The notes beneath the pieces are model-generated. The model searched no databases and had not been told where the DNA came from. It saw only the letters and a program-made list of their open reading frames with translations. Below are positions 45,870-59,300 of a stretch of DNA of 64,000 nt, piece by piece. Source of the DNA: Vishniacozyma victoriae (Eukaryota > Basidiomycota > Tremellomycetes > Tremellales > Bulleribasidiaceae); the NCBI GenBank assembly GCA_017654735.1, contig JADPYG010000001.1, positions 434,001 to 498,000 of the forward strand. The letters are read 5' to 3'. The position numbers were made by a program, and so were the translations under genes. The number at the start of each line of letters is the position of its first letter. Within the stretch, counting starts at the first letter, position 1.

Positions 45870-47903
45870 CTACATTCTGAATACTCCCCAATCGCCGGAA
45901 TCGCCATCGGCACCAATCTCGCCTCGTCCCCCTCTCCCATCTGAGCTAGAATCTCTCGATGCCCGCTCTTCAGCTGCCAGCTCGAGTCCGAGACCAAGTA
46001 CATCTCTCGTATCTGACGGTTCGATAATTCCGTCGTCCTACTCATCAGCCTTGATCCCTTGTAGGAAGGTGACTTACCCATATCCTCGCAGTTGAATATG
46101 TAGCCTCACTCTGAGCTTCTATCTTTGTCCTCAGATCTTTCCACCTATCTTCACCTTCTACTACCGGCTTGTTCTTGCCCGACACTGTCTGCATGACAGA
46201 TGAAAGCTGATCTGGTCCCATGACGCAAATCTTGGCATTTGGCCACATGAATAGGAATCTGGGAGAATACTACCTGTCAGCCGAGTTTATAGTATTGGAA
46301 GGTGACTTACTGCTCTTCCACACATGCCGTAATTCCCAGCTCTGATTGTCAGGTGTGTGCGGGGGATGAAAGAAATAGCTTACCCATAACTTCCTCCGAC
46401 AACTATTGTGAACTTGGGAACCTTCGCTCTAGCGACCGCCCTGACCATCTTGGCTCCATCTTTGGCTATACCTCCCCTCTCTGCCTTCTCACCGACCATG
46501 TACCCAGACACATTGACCAGGAATACAAGTGGAATCCCCCTCTGGGAACAAAGTTGGATAAAGTGAGTCGCCTTCAATGCTGATGGCGATAGCAACACAC
46601 CCGCGTTTGCGACTATACCGACTGTGTGACCGTGTATCTCTGCGAAACCTGTGATGAGGGTCTTGCCGTATTCGGACTTGAATTCTCGGAACTCTGAACC
46701 GTCTACTAGGCGAGCGATGACTTCGCGCATATTGAATTCCTGGCGTGGATCGGCTGGGACAATGGAATTGAGCTCTGCACTGGGGTAAAGAGGTGGTCGG
46801 ATATCTTGAGGTCCAAAGTGTTTCTACCGCTCAGCATAATCCCAGACTATGAAAAGGGACTTACCGTGATCGCAAGAGGTTTTGGTGAAGCTGCACCTAG
46901 ATCCTTCACAGCCTCTCTCGCGAGCCGAATGGCATGAGCATCCGAACTAGCTAGATGATCCGCAACGCCCGAGACCCCAGTATGCATCTCCCCACCACCA
47001 AGTGTCTCCTCATCCACAATCTCCCCTGTGGCCGCTTTCACTAGAGGCGGGCCAGCTAGGAAGATTCGTCCCTGATTCTTGACGATAATCACAACATCAG
47101 ACATTGCCGGCATGTACGCTCCTCCAGCTACACTAATCCCATGAACGACTGAAATCTGGGGAATCCCCATTCCAGACATTCGAGCCATATTGTAGAATAT
47201 ACGACCGAAATGATCGTGATCTGGGAATACTTCTGATTGGAATGGAAGGGCGGCTCCGCCTGATTCGACTAAGTAGATACAGGGTAGGCGGTTTTCGAGG
47301 GCAACTTCTTGAGCTCGGAGATGTTTCTTGACTGTGAGGGGGTAGTATGCTCCCCCCTTGACTGTTGGGTCGTTTGCGACGATCATACACTTTCTACCGG
47401 CTACCATTCCTGCTCGTTAATTGGACGCCCTTGGTGATACGCTAGTATGACCTACCAATACCCGTGACGAGTCCGGCCCCAGGCAGTGGATCAGGATAGA
47501 CATCATGTCCAGCAAGAGGCGAAAGCTCCAAGAATGGGCTTCCAGGATCCAAAAGCGCGTCAACTCTGTATACATCAATATTCAGTCCCTCCAACTGTGG
47601 TAAGACCTACCGTTCCCTTGCTCCCAGTTTCCCCTTCCCTCTTGCTTTCCATCTCTCCAATACAGCAGCCCCACCTCCTTCTCTGGCTTTTGCCCTGAGA
47701 CTACTCAGCCCTTCAATTAGCTTGTCCATACTCTCCTTATTCGTTTGGGCCTCTTGAGAAGACGCTCGCAATGTAGTAGGAAGTGGGCGGGGGGTCACGA
47801 GTGGAGGAGGAGGTTGGGGAATTAGGGTTCGGTGCCGGGGTAGGAGGCATTGAAGGCGATTACTTGAGCCCGAAGAGGGCCTCAAGCGGGGCAGTAGAGA
47901 CAT
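45870..47903 (-). CDS. MCCC2: Methylcrotonoyl-CoA carboxylase beta subunit, mitochondrial
   Basis: This is the carboxyltransferase subunit of the biotin enzyme that carboxylates 3-methylcrotonyl-CoA in leucine breakdown. About eight exons give roughly 560 residues. The N-terminus ([18 protein letters not shown]) is a Ser/Arg-rich mitochondrial presequence. Diagnostic blocks are [119 protein letters not shown] and [20 protein letters not shown]. The end ([20 protein letters not shown]) also matches; after it comes a short Ser/Gly/Asp tail beyond the usual stop. The biotin-carrying alpha subunit is not in this window. The start at 47903 is preferred to an earlier in-frame start because it opens the presequence. 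Confidence 0.93.
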
Positions 47904-48088
47904 GATGATGTACTGGTTGCTGCTGTTGTCTATGAAATGTCTGTAGAATAGGTCTTCAGTGGTTGAACAGCTCAACTCCCCCACGCGCCGGTTATCATTT
48001 CACCGAGTTCCGGCCGGTCAATATATCCGGATCTTGCCATGCATCTCTACAGCTCAGGTCCCAATGCTTGATGCATGAATTGGTACAA

Positions 48089-51000
48089 CTATGCAGCCCT
48101 CGCCGCACTGGCAATAGGCAAAGAAGGTCTACGAGCAGCTTTACTAGCCAAGCCCATTGCCCCGAATCCGACCCGCCTGGAATCGGTATGAACGAAATTA
48201 TAAGCTTTCTTTCCCCCTTCTTCGCCCAGTAGACTGATCATCTCCTCCTTACTCAATTCGACAAAGTCCCTCAGACTCTCGATCTTGCCCATAACATATT
48301 TGAGTTGATTCCCAGAAACTCCTGGGATAGCTCTGAGCATAGCTACAGCAGCTTCATTTTCGATACTGGGTCGTAAAGCGTCTGATTCAGCTGCCGAGGA
48401 ACCTTTCAGGATGGCGGAGATTTCGTCGGGTTCATCGTGATTCAATTTGAGGTCTGCTAGGATCTTGACTGATTCGTGGGTTGAGGAAGACCAGATGATG
48501 CGGAGGGATGGGAAGTGGAGTGAGAGCAGGACCAGCTTAGATTGCAGCTCGAAAGAGTCCGCTCTTTCTGGTTCATTCCGTCCAGCTGATTCTCGGCGGG
48601 CATCCTCGCGTGTCTGATATCAGCAAACTTACTATAATCTCACTCACTCTTAAGCTGAATTTATCTTCTTCGAACTCGATCAGCAGGATACAAGTCTCAT
48701 AATGAGCGGTCATAGCCTCGCATTGCGAGTGTCTGTCAATCAGCTAGAAGCCCAGAAGAAGCGGCCGATTTAACTCACAGACGACCGTTGATGAAACTCG
48801 ATTCCAGATCAGGAAGAGCCTTTCTCTCGACACACATCTTTGGCGAGAGGATATAATCGCCAACAGTCAATGTAGCAGGAATGACCTTGATTCCAGCGTA
48901 GTCGATAAGTGATGGCAAGACAGCACCCATCTCTCGGATATCGACAATTATCTTTTCGATCAGCTTCCGGTCCTCGGAGTAAAGAAGAAGTACATACCCT
49001 CGTTTCCTCGCCAGTCCCATCTCCACCGGCATTGCGCGTTGAGTAGGTCGTCTTCGATCTCGTAACGTTATCCCGCATAGGTGCTCGGGGGTTGTTATTA
49101 AATATCGGAATGACCATACTCTATCACATCAGCCCTATTGGCAAGTAAGGCTTACCGTTCTATCATCAATAAGCTTCTTGAAAGCTTCAGCTTCCCTATT
49201 GACAGTCGACAAAAATCGATCTTCCTCAAACGAATTTGTATATGTCATTTGATAGACTCGTAATGCAAGACCGGGATTACAGTTCTTGTACACCTATCAT
49301 TCAGCCCCGTTTCCATACAAACACGTACCTCTAATCTCCTAATGAATGCTAGATTCGGTTCATACATGATGACGAACCTCGGCCGGAGCTCTTGTAATAA
49401 GATATCGTCATCCTCACCGCCGTACGGTCTTATGATGACAGCGTCCTCGGGAGCTAGGAGACCGTATGTCGAATCAAAGTTTTCCGGCATCAGACCAGCT
49501 TCCTCCATCCATCGTCTTGTATCAGAGTTGAGGTCTTCTTCCTCGATGACACCGGCACGGGCTAGCAACGTAGTGCTAGCATCTGTAAGTGCTGGACCAT
49601 CGGGCAAGACCGCGTCGCGTTGTCTGGTGGGAAGTAGAGCCGGGAAATGCGGCTCGACCTCCGGCAAATCGTCCGCATCCTCATCTGGTACTTCCCCATT
49701 GCCACCACCGAAAGCAGAGTGAGCCTTCATCATAGCCTCCTTATGTCCACTACCATCAGCTCCGATCATGATAAAAGACGTACAGGTCTTCAGGCTGACC
49801 CCTTCTACCCACTGCCACAGCCCCCGCTCGCGTTCTCCGACGCTTATAGCTCGGCGTCCCTCTCTTCCGCATTTGCTCTTCATTCTTCTTCTTCTCAATC
49901 TCTCCTTTGGAGCTGACTTCATCTCGATGTAATTTTGCAGGATTGTCGAGACGTTCACCATTCTTCTCGTGTTGCCAATTGGACAGGAAGAGGGTTTCCA
50001 TCATTTTTCGTCCTGCATGAGGACCGAATGGTGGATCCGTCTTTTCCATTGTTGTAAGGTATTGACGGAGTTGCAGGCAGGTTCTGTCGGATGCAGTCAT
50101 GACCAGCACAATATTCGTACCAGGTTGATCTGATGTTAGCTCGAGCAAAGCGGTGCAGTCATTGAGCTCACCAGCATGACTCTCGGTGACCCTTGCTATA
50201 GTGTCTTCGATCTCCTTGAGAACCTTTGCCAGTAACGCCCATTTCGGTTGTTCCTCGAGAACAACTTCATGATCCTTCCGCAGCCGTCTTTTGACACTCG
50301 CTTCCAGATTATCGTCCGTCGCAAATGCAAGAGGCCGGAACACTGGTGGCGCAACATCCGAGATCTCTTGTAAATCATCCCCTTCTTCTTCTTCTTCATC
50401 TGCGTCCTCGGCGGGCCGCTGGGATTGCGGTATAGTTTGCGTCTGAGTGGCTATGGCATCCATAACGTCGCTCTCGTCGTTATTGCGTTGAATATCCTCT
50501 GCATCGCGTAATGCCATTTCGTCATCGTCGAAGTTATCTGCTGATCCAGCGGCAGTGTTGTTTGTCTCTTCGGTAGGCTCGCTATCCAAAGTAAGTGATC
50601 GGCGGGATACTCGAGTTTGTGATGCTTCAACTAGCGTGGCGGCTGCTTTGGCGTTGAACCAATCGTGAACATGCCGACCTGGTCCAACAGACATTTTCTC
50701 AGCCTTAAAGTGCTGTCGTTGTAGAGTGTTGATGTATGAGGCAAAAGTCGCAGAATCGTATTCGAGCAACCACCTTCTGATCAGTTCCGATACACGAACA
50801 CGATGATAACGTACGTGTGTAAATTCCTCAGCTCTGTGAGAGCAGCGACGTGTATACGAGTCTTGGCGCCAACTTTATGCCATACTGGCTTGAGACGCAT
50901 TCGGACTATCGTATCAAAGCTCTTGAATTGGGCATTTCGAACGTTGATATCTTCCAGATCGAGATTCTGCTCATCAGCTATGCCACGCATCAGGAAGAAG

Positions 51001-52044
51001 TACTGACTAGTGAATGATCCCTCTTGAGCTCCACTAGCATCGCCTCCATACATTCAGTGATGGCTTCTTGACATTGACGCATTGCATCCGTCATTGGCTG
51101 ATACATCTCGACAACCTCGGCCTGCCTCGTGGCCATAGCCAGCTTGACCGCTTCGTTATATCTGCTCATCAGCGCCATCGATACGGACGTGACGATGCAC
51201 TGACCTAGGCCAGATCATGACGTTTGTCATGTTGAGATTGACGAGCATGTCTCGCAGAGGTGACATGCCATGTGCAAACATCTCGGGTTCGTCCGAGAAA
51301 GCTTTGCAGAACCCGCTCTGTTTATCAGCTCATGTCTAAACTCCGAGAAGAGAACAGCTCACTTGGTTCTCTCTACGATAGAGCCGTATCGCAAATTCCT
51401 CTTGGCTACCATGAGATACTCTAGACGTTAGTCCATTTCTACATTGACACTTACTTCTCCGCATGTAAGATCACCAGGCCAGTGATGAGCTTCGCAGGTA
51501 CTGTCCCCTCTGCCAATCAGTTCGATTCCCATACTCTGGGGAAATGCGTACTCAGGAAGTCATTGACCAAGATCTTGCTCGTAACCGAGAACAGTCCTCC
51601 GCCCCTGTACATCTCTTCTCTGCATCTTAGCTCTGCCCAGTCCCAAAGTCCGGCTCGCGTAGCTTACCGCTGTGTAATAGACATCTCATACGTCAAGATC
51701 CTGAATCCCGGGTCCCTAACGCCCATAATTCCCAGCTCATCTCCTATACCAGCTTCATCACTCGGACTCGCATTTACCTATCTTCAGCTCCTATCGACAT
51801 GAAGCTGACTCACAACTAGAACAAGGTCTTCTTTTCGATCATAAGTCTTGAGTAGAGCACATACTATCTATCCCATCAGCTATGAATGTCAGATAGAAGA
51901 ACGTAAGCCTACCCTCCGCATACCAAGACCTTTGGCTAGAAGTAATAAGTCGTCTTTTTGCGGTCGGCAGATTTCCCGGACAATCTGCTTATGGAACGAC
52001 AGATAAGGGATATGCCGACGGGACATGGATGAAGACGACATCAT
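48089..52044 (-). CDS. RAD1: Rad1/XPF DNA repair endonuclease subunit
   Basis: This is the catalytic half of the Rad1-Rad10 (XPF-ERCC1) structure-specific nuclease that cuts 5' of the lesion in nucleotide excision repair. About fifteen exons give roughly 1,050 residues. The start MMSSSSMSRRHIPYLSFHKQ leads into the disabled helicase-like domain (LLLLAKGLGMRR, EYDSATFASYINTLQRQHFK). A long acidic middle (NFDDDEMALRDAEDIQRNND, then a Glu/Asp run) is followed by the nuclease fold: LPSLIDYAGIKVIPATLTVG, then DYILSPKMCVERKALPDLES with the ERKxxxD active-site motif. The C-terminus is the tandem helix-hairpin-helix region (MLRAIPGVSGNQLKYVMGKI). Splice sites in the 51-52 kb part were not all fixed. 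The gene is divergent from the AIM41-like gene, 179 bases apart. Confidence 0.9.
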
Positions 52045-52223
52045 GGGTGTCCTCCGGTCGATACTAGCTATGCCAGATATAATATAGTACAATCTAATCA
52101 CTGGTTACCTAGAACAGTCAACTTATCGATGACATCGTAATCGGAAAGATCCGATCACTGGAATCTAAAGGATGGATGGAATTTCACCGGAACAGCACTT
52201 CCACTATCGACATATTCCGCAGA

Positions 52224-52880
52224 ATGTTCGCTATAAGAAGAACCATAGCCTCGGGCTCCACGTCAGTCAGGCAGATCAGCACTTCCAGGATCTTGCTAGC
52301 TGCAAATGCCTCTCCACTGGAATCAGCTCTTCGAAATGGTTTGAAGACGGCCATGAAATCTAAAGATCGTCCCGCGGCTACTTGCATCAAGGTGAGCTTT
52401 CGGATTCTCGTCCGTGATCAAAGCTGAGAGGTAGTCTGTCCTTGCAGATGTCACGAATGTCGCCAAGTCCTCGCCTGATCCAAGTGCGCCTGCCACTCAG
52501 GAGAACGTAATCACCACTATCCGTAAAGCTATCGCCCAGAGGGTATGTCCACCCGCTTGATAATGATGTAGTCGCTGACAAGACAGACACAAGCAGCAGA
52601 ATCATATGCCCCATCATCGCCTTCCGCCCATCCAGAGAACTACGAAGCTCTCCAATCAGAGATCTCACTCTTAAAGTCCTACCTACCCGCTTCGCCTTCA
52701 CCTGAATCCATCCAGGGTACCATCAAGCAAACGATAGATTCTCTAGAACAGAGTGTTAGGGACGGAAAGGGAGTGACTGGGGCTGTGATGAAGGAACTGC
52801 AAAAGACCATGGGGGATGCTTGGAATGTGGTTGACCGGAAAGAGGTGGGCAAGTGGGTTGCAGAAGCGCTCAAGCGCTAA
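52224..52880 (+). CDS. AIM41: Mitochondrial YqeY/GatB-like protein (Aim41-like)
   Basis: Three exons give roughly 185 residues of a YqeY-domain protein, related to the tail domain of the amidotransferase subunit GatB; yeast Aim41 affects mitochondrial inheritance. The leader MFAIRRTIASGSTSVRQIST is Arg/Ser-rich, as in a presequence. The core runs LESALRNGLKTAMKSKDRPA, then KSVLADVTNVAKSSPDPSAP (joined after the intron from about 52393), TTIRKAIAQR, LQSEISLLKSYLPASPSPES and VTGAVMKELQKTMGDAWNVV. It ends VGKWVAEALKR. The first acceptor that looked usable (52449) would put the second exon out of frame; the correct one is about 15 bases upstream. Tail-to-tail with the NIF-phosphatase gene, 134 bases apart. 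Confidence 0.85.
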
Positions 52881-53014
52881 GTCGTCTTCTGTTCTGTACA
52901 ATGCATATTATGCTCTGATGATGATGGCGAGCTTGTTGACTACTGTATCTGTATTATACACAAAGACCCCAAAAGTGAAACTTCTATCATATATATCTGG
53001 CCTCGATATATCCC

Positions 53015-56000
53015 TCAATCGACCCTCTGGACCTTGACGGACGCACCGCCGCCAGTATCCGACGCTCTTCGTTTACTCGACTGCGAACGAGGCTGCAATT
53101 CCGATTTGACTGCTGATTTGTTTTCGGTTCGATAACTCGGTCCGGGCGTATTTAGGAGTGTCGGGCCTGCCGCACTGGATTCCGCCCTGTGGCTCGAACC
53201 AGATGCCACCTGATTCTCCCGAGTTGCTTTATCTTCCCTCCTTTTCTTCATTTTCTCCTTATGCCTCTGTCTATCTAGTTGCGACTGAGACTGGGCGTCC
53301 TTGCCTGGCTTGTGCCTTTTCTTCTCCTTGGGTTGTTTCGATTTAGATCCGGGCATCCCTTTGGGTAGCTGCTGATTATATTTTGGAGCTTTTCGAGGAG
53401 GCGGCGGTACCAATCCTCGATCTCGATAACTTTTGATCTCCTTTCTCCTCTCTGCTATTCTGGCATTCTTCATATCCCTAATATCCTCATTCCCAATAAT
53501 CTTCTGCCGTAGCTTATCCATATGTCGCAATGAAGATCCAATCATCTGGGGATGGGGTGGCTTGGCCGTACCGATTTTAGCAGTTGCTTGTCGATGTTTG
53601 ACTTCCCAATCAACAAGGTCTCGCAAGAGTTGTTGCTGAATTGGGTCCTTGTTTCCGGCTGCTCGAGCAAAGTAGCGGGCGATCTCGACTCTGGATAGTG
53701 GATTGCCTCGAAGTAGGAATGGTGGAAGGTCGAAAGTGGAGGTAGGGTGATCGAGGGGGTATTGCGCATTGATCGGTTCAGGTTCTTCACCTACAAAGTC
53801 GTCCTCGTCCTCGTCGACAGGTTGATCAGATTCGTATTCGCCTGCGTCTACGTCGATGATCTCATGGATCGTTTGACTTTGTCTGGAAGGACCTGCGTCG
53901 TTATGTCGGGTCCGCGAGGCGACACTATCTTCCACTGGCTTGGAGATATGTTCAGGCGTGGTGCCATTTTTAGTTGTTGTACTGTTTGTCTTTGATTTAA
54001 TAGCGACATGCTTTTGTCGATCCAATCGATCCGCTTCACTGAATCCAGGTCCATTCGCACTGGTGGAATTGAAAAATTCGTCCGTTATATCCGCAGCCAC
54101 AAAAGGGTCTTCCACTCTCCTCTCACTCTCCTCGTACCTAGCCTGATCCTCTCTTAACCACTCTGTATCAAGATCGTGGACTAGTTCGCTTGCCCGACTC
54201 AGTGTTTGTCGGTCCTGCTCATTTAGCGAACTTCGCTCAGAGAGGTCCGCTAGCCAAATAGACACATCGATAGAGCGGAACGTACGCCATGTATCCACAA
54301 TTTGGCCACCACGGGGTTCGGTCGAGTAAGATCGGGTCTGTCCATTGGGACCGCTGTTCAAGCCGTTGAGACGAGAGCTAGTCCGAGCATTTCGCGAAGA
54401 TTCGCCTCCACGCGGAGTCTCGGGCTGTGGCGATACAGACATTGATAGATTCGACATGTCGTCCTGCAGGTCTAAAGTCGACGGGCGAGATGGTGAATAT
54501 CCACGTTGTCGTCGGGGTGGAACAGTATGGCCAGGCGGATTTGACCCACGTCGCCCGTTGGCTTTATGAGAAGGTGGAGCAGGGGAAGATCGTGCGGAAG
54601 GCGATGGATGGCCGAGACCGTGCTCGAGCGGGATGCCGTATCGAGTCAGAGCCTCTTTGCCCTTTTCGATCCACCTCTTCAAAATTGCCTCGTCCTGGAA
54701 CCAATGAGTGAAGGATTCGAATGTCGGCAGGTCTTTAAGCGTAGGCTTGACTCCAGCAGCAGGACCATCAGGGGCTCCAAACCATGCAGGATCATCTGAG
54801 GATGTATCGGCGCCAACATGAATATCCGGTTTCTTCAATCCCCCAGCTCGGATCCATGCGGGGATATTCTCACAAGACGAGGTAGCTTCCAGAACCCCAA
54901 TGACAGCTAGCAAGATCTCGCCACATTCGGCACCATTGTTTGGACGATTCTCATCAACGGCTCGGTGGGAAGCTTGATACGCTTCGCGATCGTATTCGGG
55001 AAGAACGAGCTGGTTCCATGGTTGATACACTGCTTTCAAGGGTGAATCGTCTAGAAGAAGGATTGTCTCGAGTGGGAATCGCTTGAAGCCAGTATCGGAT
55101 TCGAAATGTGATTCCACCTTTCGCAGGTCTTTGGTTGTTTGTGTTTTATGGGCTGGCTATTAGTGACATAGTCTAAAAGGAGAGAGGGACATACAGTATT
55201 CCTGATCACTCAGTCCCATCTTATCCCTTGCCCATACACCAAGCACCTTCCCACCATCCTCTAGATCGATCTCATCCTCATTCAGCTCATCTCCCCATAA
55301 TCCTTTGATATGTTCCGGATCAAAAGTCGATTCCAGCATAGTCCTCACATTATGCGGCTGAGCCGAACTCCAAACAAATACCTCCCATGGTCTTGGTGTA
55401 TTCTCATCCGCCAGCGGACGATATAGGTATTTGAAGAAGCAACCAAGATATGGGCGTGGATAAGATACCCTAGAATTCGAACCGCCTTTATTTCGATAGA
55501 TCAACGTTCCATTCAGATCTAATACTAGGAGTTTTGATGCTAATGCCATTGGATCTTCTTCTTCGTGAGCGATGAATGGTGCTGATAGTTCCATGTATTC
55601 GTCGTCTGGAAGAGGGATCTCGAAGGCTACCGGAGCTGGAGATTGTCGATTACTTCCGAAATGAGTAGGTAGTGACGGAGGCGGAGGATACGGTATTGGT
55701 GAACGTGCGTCGGTTAAGGGAGCTCGAAGGTGTAATGGAACATATGTTCCACCTGGGGCTGTAGGAGGCGAGCGAGTTGAAGTGGCCGATCGAACGTGAG
55801 CAGTAGATGGAGGTTGTCTTGCCGGACGATATGACTCGGTAGGTTGCCAAGAAGGTCCAGCCCTAGCATTATAATTTCCAGTTCCATTCCCATAAGGTGC
55901 TCGAGGAACATAAATATCTCCGCGAGGTGCACCTGGTCCTGGGGAGTGTGTATAGGATGGACCGGCTTGATAGCCTCGATCGTCGCGGAACGCCCCTGGA

Positions 56001-56182
56001 CTTTGGTATTGTCGATCACGAGGTTCTCGCCAAGTATCATTATTGTTGTAAGGAATGTTTGGGCGGGGCGGTAATGTTCCGCGAGGTCCGGAAGGTATCG
56101 CAGGACGCTCCTGATCCAAAGGATGCCTTCTCGGTCTTGATGACATGTTCGGACGCAAGCGTGTCGCTGGGCGGTAACTCAT
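53015..56182 (-). CDS. NIF/FCP1-like HAD phosphatase with long disordered tail
   Basis: Two exons give roughly 1,040 residues. A Pro/Arg/Gly-rich leader of about 190 residues (RPRRHPLDQERPAIPSGPRG) is followed by the HAD phosphatase core: KLLVLDLNGTLIYRNKGG, YPRPYLGCFFKYLYRPLADE, WEVFVWSSAQPHNVRTMLES, VLGVWARDKMGLS and, across the only intron, FKRFPLETILLLDDSPLKA. This matches the NLI-interacting/FCP1-like fold, whose members dephosphorylate the RNA polymerase II tail or related Ser/Thr targets. In the first motif the usual DxDGT reads DLNGT: the second Asp is Asn (codon at 55511-55513). The 650-residue C-terminal part is disordered, acidic then Lys/Arg-rich (RQRHKEKMKKRREDKATREN), with no second domain. 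What looked like two genes is one, split by a 44-base intron near 55160. Confidence 0.8.
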
Positions 56183-56347
56183 ACAAGATATAGTCTCAAC
56201 TCATCAACAGCGAAGGAAAGGAAAGATGATTGACATTTACTCATTACGTAAGTGATCCTCTGATTATAGGTGTATTTTGCGGTACACTCGTGCAGGTATT
56301 GCTGGGTAACAGATGTAGATGCATGAGTCTGTTCAGGGTGGACACGA

Positions 56348-59300
56348 TCAAACCTCCCAGTCCAGGCCTTCACCATCCACTACAAAAGGCTTATCAAGCC
56401 CAACCACAGACCCCTCACAAAGCGGACAAACAGCAGCTACAATCTTATCCAGCTCTCCCTTCAATCTAGCAGTTTGCTCCTCGCTCAATCCATTCGTATC
56501 TCGCTTACTCTTCTTCTGACTGATTGGCCCAACGCCAACACCTTGGCCGACGACCGAGACAGCCTGAGCAAGGACGTCCGGTATGATTAGTTCCCGTAAC
56601 TTGTCGCCTGCGGCTAGGAGTTTATTTCGGCCTGTTACACCTAGTAAGAGGTCTGTTGCTGTTGAACCCGTAGCCGCTTGAGTCTTGCTCTTGCGAGCTG
56701 GAGTGGTACTGCCAGAACCAGAGGGGAAAGAGGATGATAAGAGTGCTCGACCTGTTGAATCGGGTTTCGATACAAGTTCTTCTTGTAGGTGATATATCCT
56801 TCGAAGAGATGCGGGGGGCAGGAACTCCATTGCCTACTTGTCAGCTTTGCGTCATCGAGCAGGAAGAAGCTTACCATTGATATAAGACAATCGGCATGGA
56901 AAGCATGTTGACATGGAAACACGTAGAATCCTTTTGATACCAATCCTAATCCACATTTCCAGCATTTATCCTCCTTGTCAATCGTCACGAATCGACTCCT
57001 TAGGTTCTCAATATCCTTCTTGATGGATTCAGCAGACTGAGTGGCATTATCCATCTCCGATCGCAGACTTTCAATCTTTGTAGCGTAATCCTCTAGGGCG
57101 GAACAGATTTCAATCTTGAAATCGTCAATAACCACAAAGTCGGGGAAGAAAGGTAGGATATCTTCAATCTTGACTAGATCGGTAGCTTCGAGGAATTTTA
57201 TTGCCCTATATGTCAGCTCGTACACAAGGGTAGAGACATACGACTTGATATCATGTTTCTCCTGAACAACATATTTGGCAATCTTGAGCCACAGCTTCTT
57301 TCGTAAGATATCATCATCTTCCGGTCGATCCGCGTTTGTCTTTGCGAGTTCCAAATCCCCTTTATCAAGTGCCAGATCCACACTATCCTCGTACAACCCC
57401 ATCTTGGAGTATATAAGTACACAAGCCTGAGTCTTTCCATTCGCCTTGCACAATCGCAAAGCGTAATCGAGATCGTAATAAGGTCTTTCAGTGACTGGAT
57501 CATCCGGGCATGTTGATATGAATTCGAGCAAAGGGCCGTCGGATGCGGGATCGCCTTTGGAAGTAACGTGAAGAGTGAGGAGGAGGTTGTAGATGGTCAC
57601 ATCGGTTGAATTGTGGGACTTGATGACGTGGTTGAGGTATCGTATCGCATGCGATGTCTGGCCTTTTGGATGTTGGAGTAAAGCTGGAATCAGGCGTTTG
57701 GGCGATAACGACGATTGTCGTATCCATGAATCGACCGTCTCTTTGGGTGAATGCCGCATCAAGACTGATGCAAAGCGGTAATATAGCTCGAGCGTGTCCT
57801 ACATATCAGCTCGGGCCCAGGTAAGTTGAGCTAACATACCTGTCGATTGAGTACATCGATAGCTTTCGACCACTGTTCCTCAGTGACCCAGTGCTCTACG
57901 ACCTTGGCATGATCGCGGTTGAGGTTCGCGTAAAACAGATACAGGTCCGTACGTCCATGACTCAGGATAAGCTCGTACACCACCTTGGGATCTAGGTCGT
58001 TCTACGAATCAGAATTTTTTGCTGGACCAGTGACTTTGACGTACCTGGTAGGTAGTCATGAAATTCCGCATATCCTCTTCCATCATCTGCCTCTCTATCG
58101 TCAAACTCTCGACATCCGATGTTGCCGATTCTGCCGCCAAGATGTCTTCGAGGGTATTGCATTTACTCAGATAGATCTCAATCAACCATGTCGCCAACAT
58201 CATTCGCTGCGTTCGATCCTGCCCGTCAGATCATCTCCAACGCGCTCGTAGAAGTAGACTCACCTTTTTATCCAAGAGATCAAGACGGTCCGAAAGGTAT
58301 ATACGTAAAGCGTCCCTCTCGTCCACATCAATGAATCTCAAGCAGACGTATTCGAATGACCGACTGGACTTGGCATAGCATTGAGCAGCTTGGATGAAGC
58401 GGCCTTGCTCGAATAGCGCATCTCCCTGTTTGGAGAGGACGATATCGCGCTGTGGAGCAGACTGATATCAGCTTGCACTCGCCGGATGAGGTAATATAAG
58501 CATACCTTGACAAAAGAAAGTGCACCCGTATGATCTCCTCTCTCCAACTTTGCCCGCCAGACATCTCGATCTTCGTTCTTGACCAGGACCTCCAAGATTG
58601 ATTTATCAGTGTAAACCCAGTATGTCCTCGAGACAGGATCGGCAGTTAGCCCAAGGGCACGTTCATCGGAATTCTATTGGTTAGCTCTGTTTCATGGCTC
58701 CGAGCGTGTCTACGTACCAGAGGCAATGATTCCTCCCAGACGATCTTCTCATTCTCCCTGGCAATTGCGACCAGTCGATCATCATACAAGAGAAGCCAGT
58801 GCCATTGCGTGATCGTGATAGAAAGTGGTATAGGAGGCGGTAAAGGTGAGCTGGCGGGTGCGCGACTGAATGCTGGTGAGGCAGAGTCATCGAGCGAGGG
58901 GTATGGGAGAAGTGAGGGTTTACAGAGAATGTCGGGCGTGGTAGAAGGTGACAGGGTTGCTGTGTATAAACCGGGCCCTGGATATCAGCAAAGTCCTGAC
59001 ATCACGGGAATCAACATACCAGTAAGCCAAGCTAGAGAAGAGGGAGGTGGGAGTGATGCTGGGTTCTGGTTGTCTGTAGTGGGGATGTATAACCTCAACA
59101 GCGAATTCAGTGGATCTCCAGGTAATTCCTGGAATTCTACTCGTCAGCTCCCTATCAGGTCCATAGGTGCAAGACTCACTCGGCGCTCCCTCCCTGAGGG
59201 ACTTGAAGACCTCCTCGGCCCAGCCTCCAGTCTTTCCCCCAGCCGTGGTTGAGCTGACATTCCCTTGTATCTCATACACCCTCGCCTTCGTGGTCACAAC

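Noticed and set aside
49342..49722. Rightward frame of 126 codons antisense to RAD1
   Set aside because: It lies fully inside RAD1 exons with a known domain; the frame is Ser-rich shadow sequence.
53015..56182. Two separate genes, a phosphatase and a disordered protein
   Set aside because: The second frame starts within the HAD fold (FPLETILLLDDSP) and joins the first by one 44-base intron.
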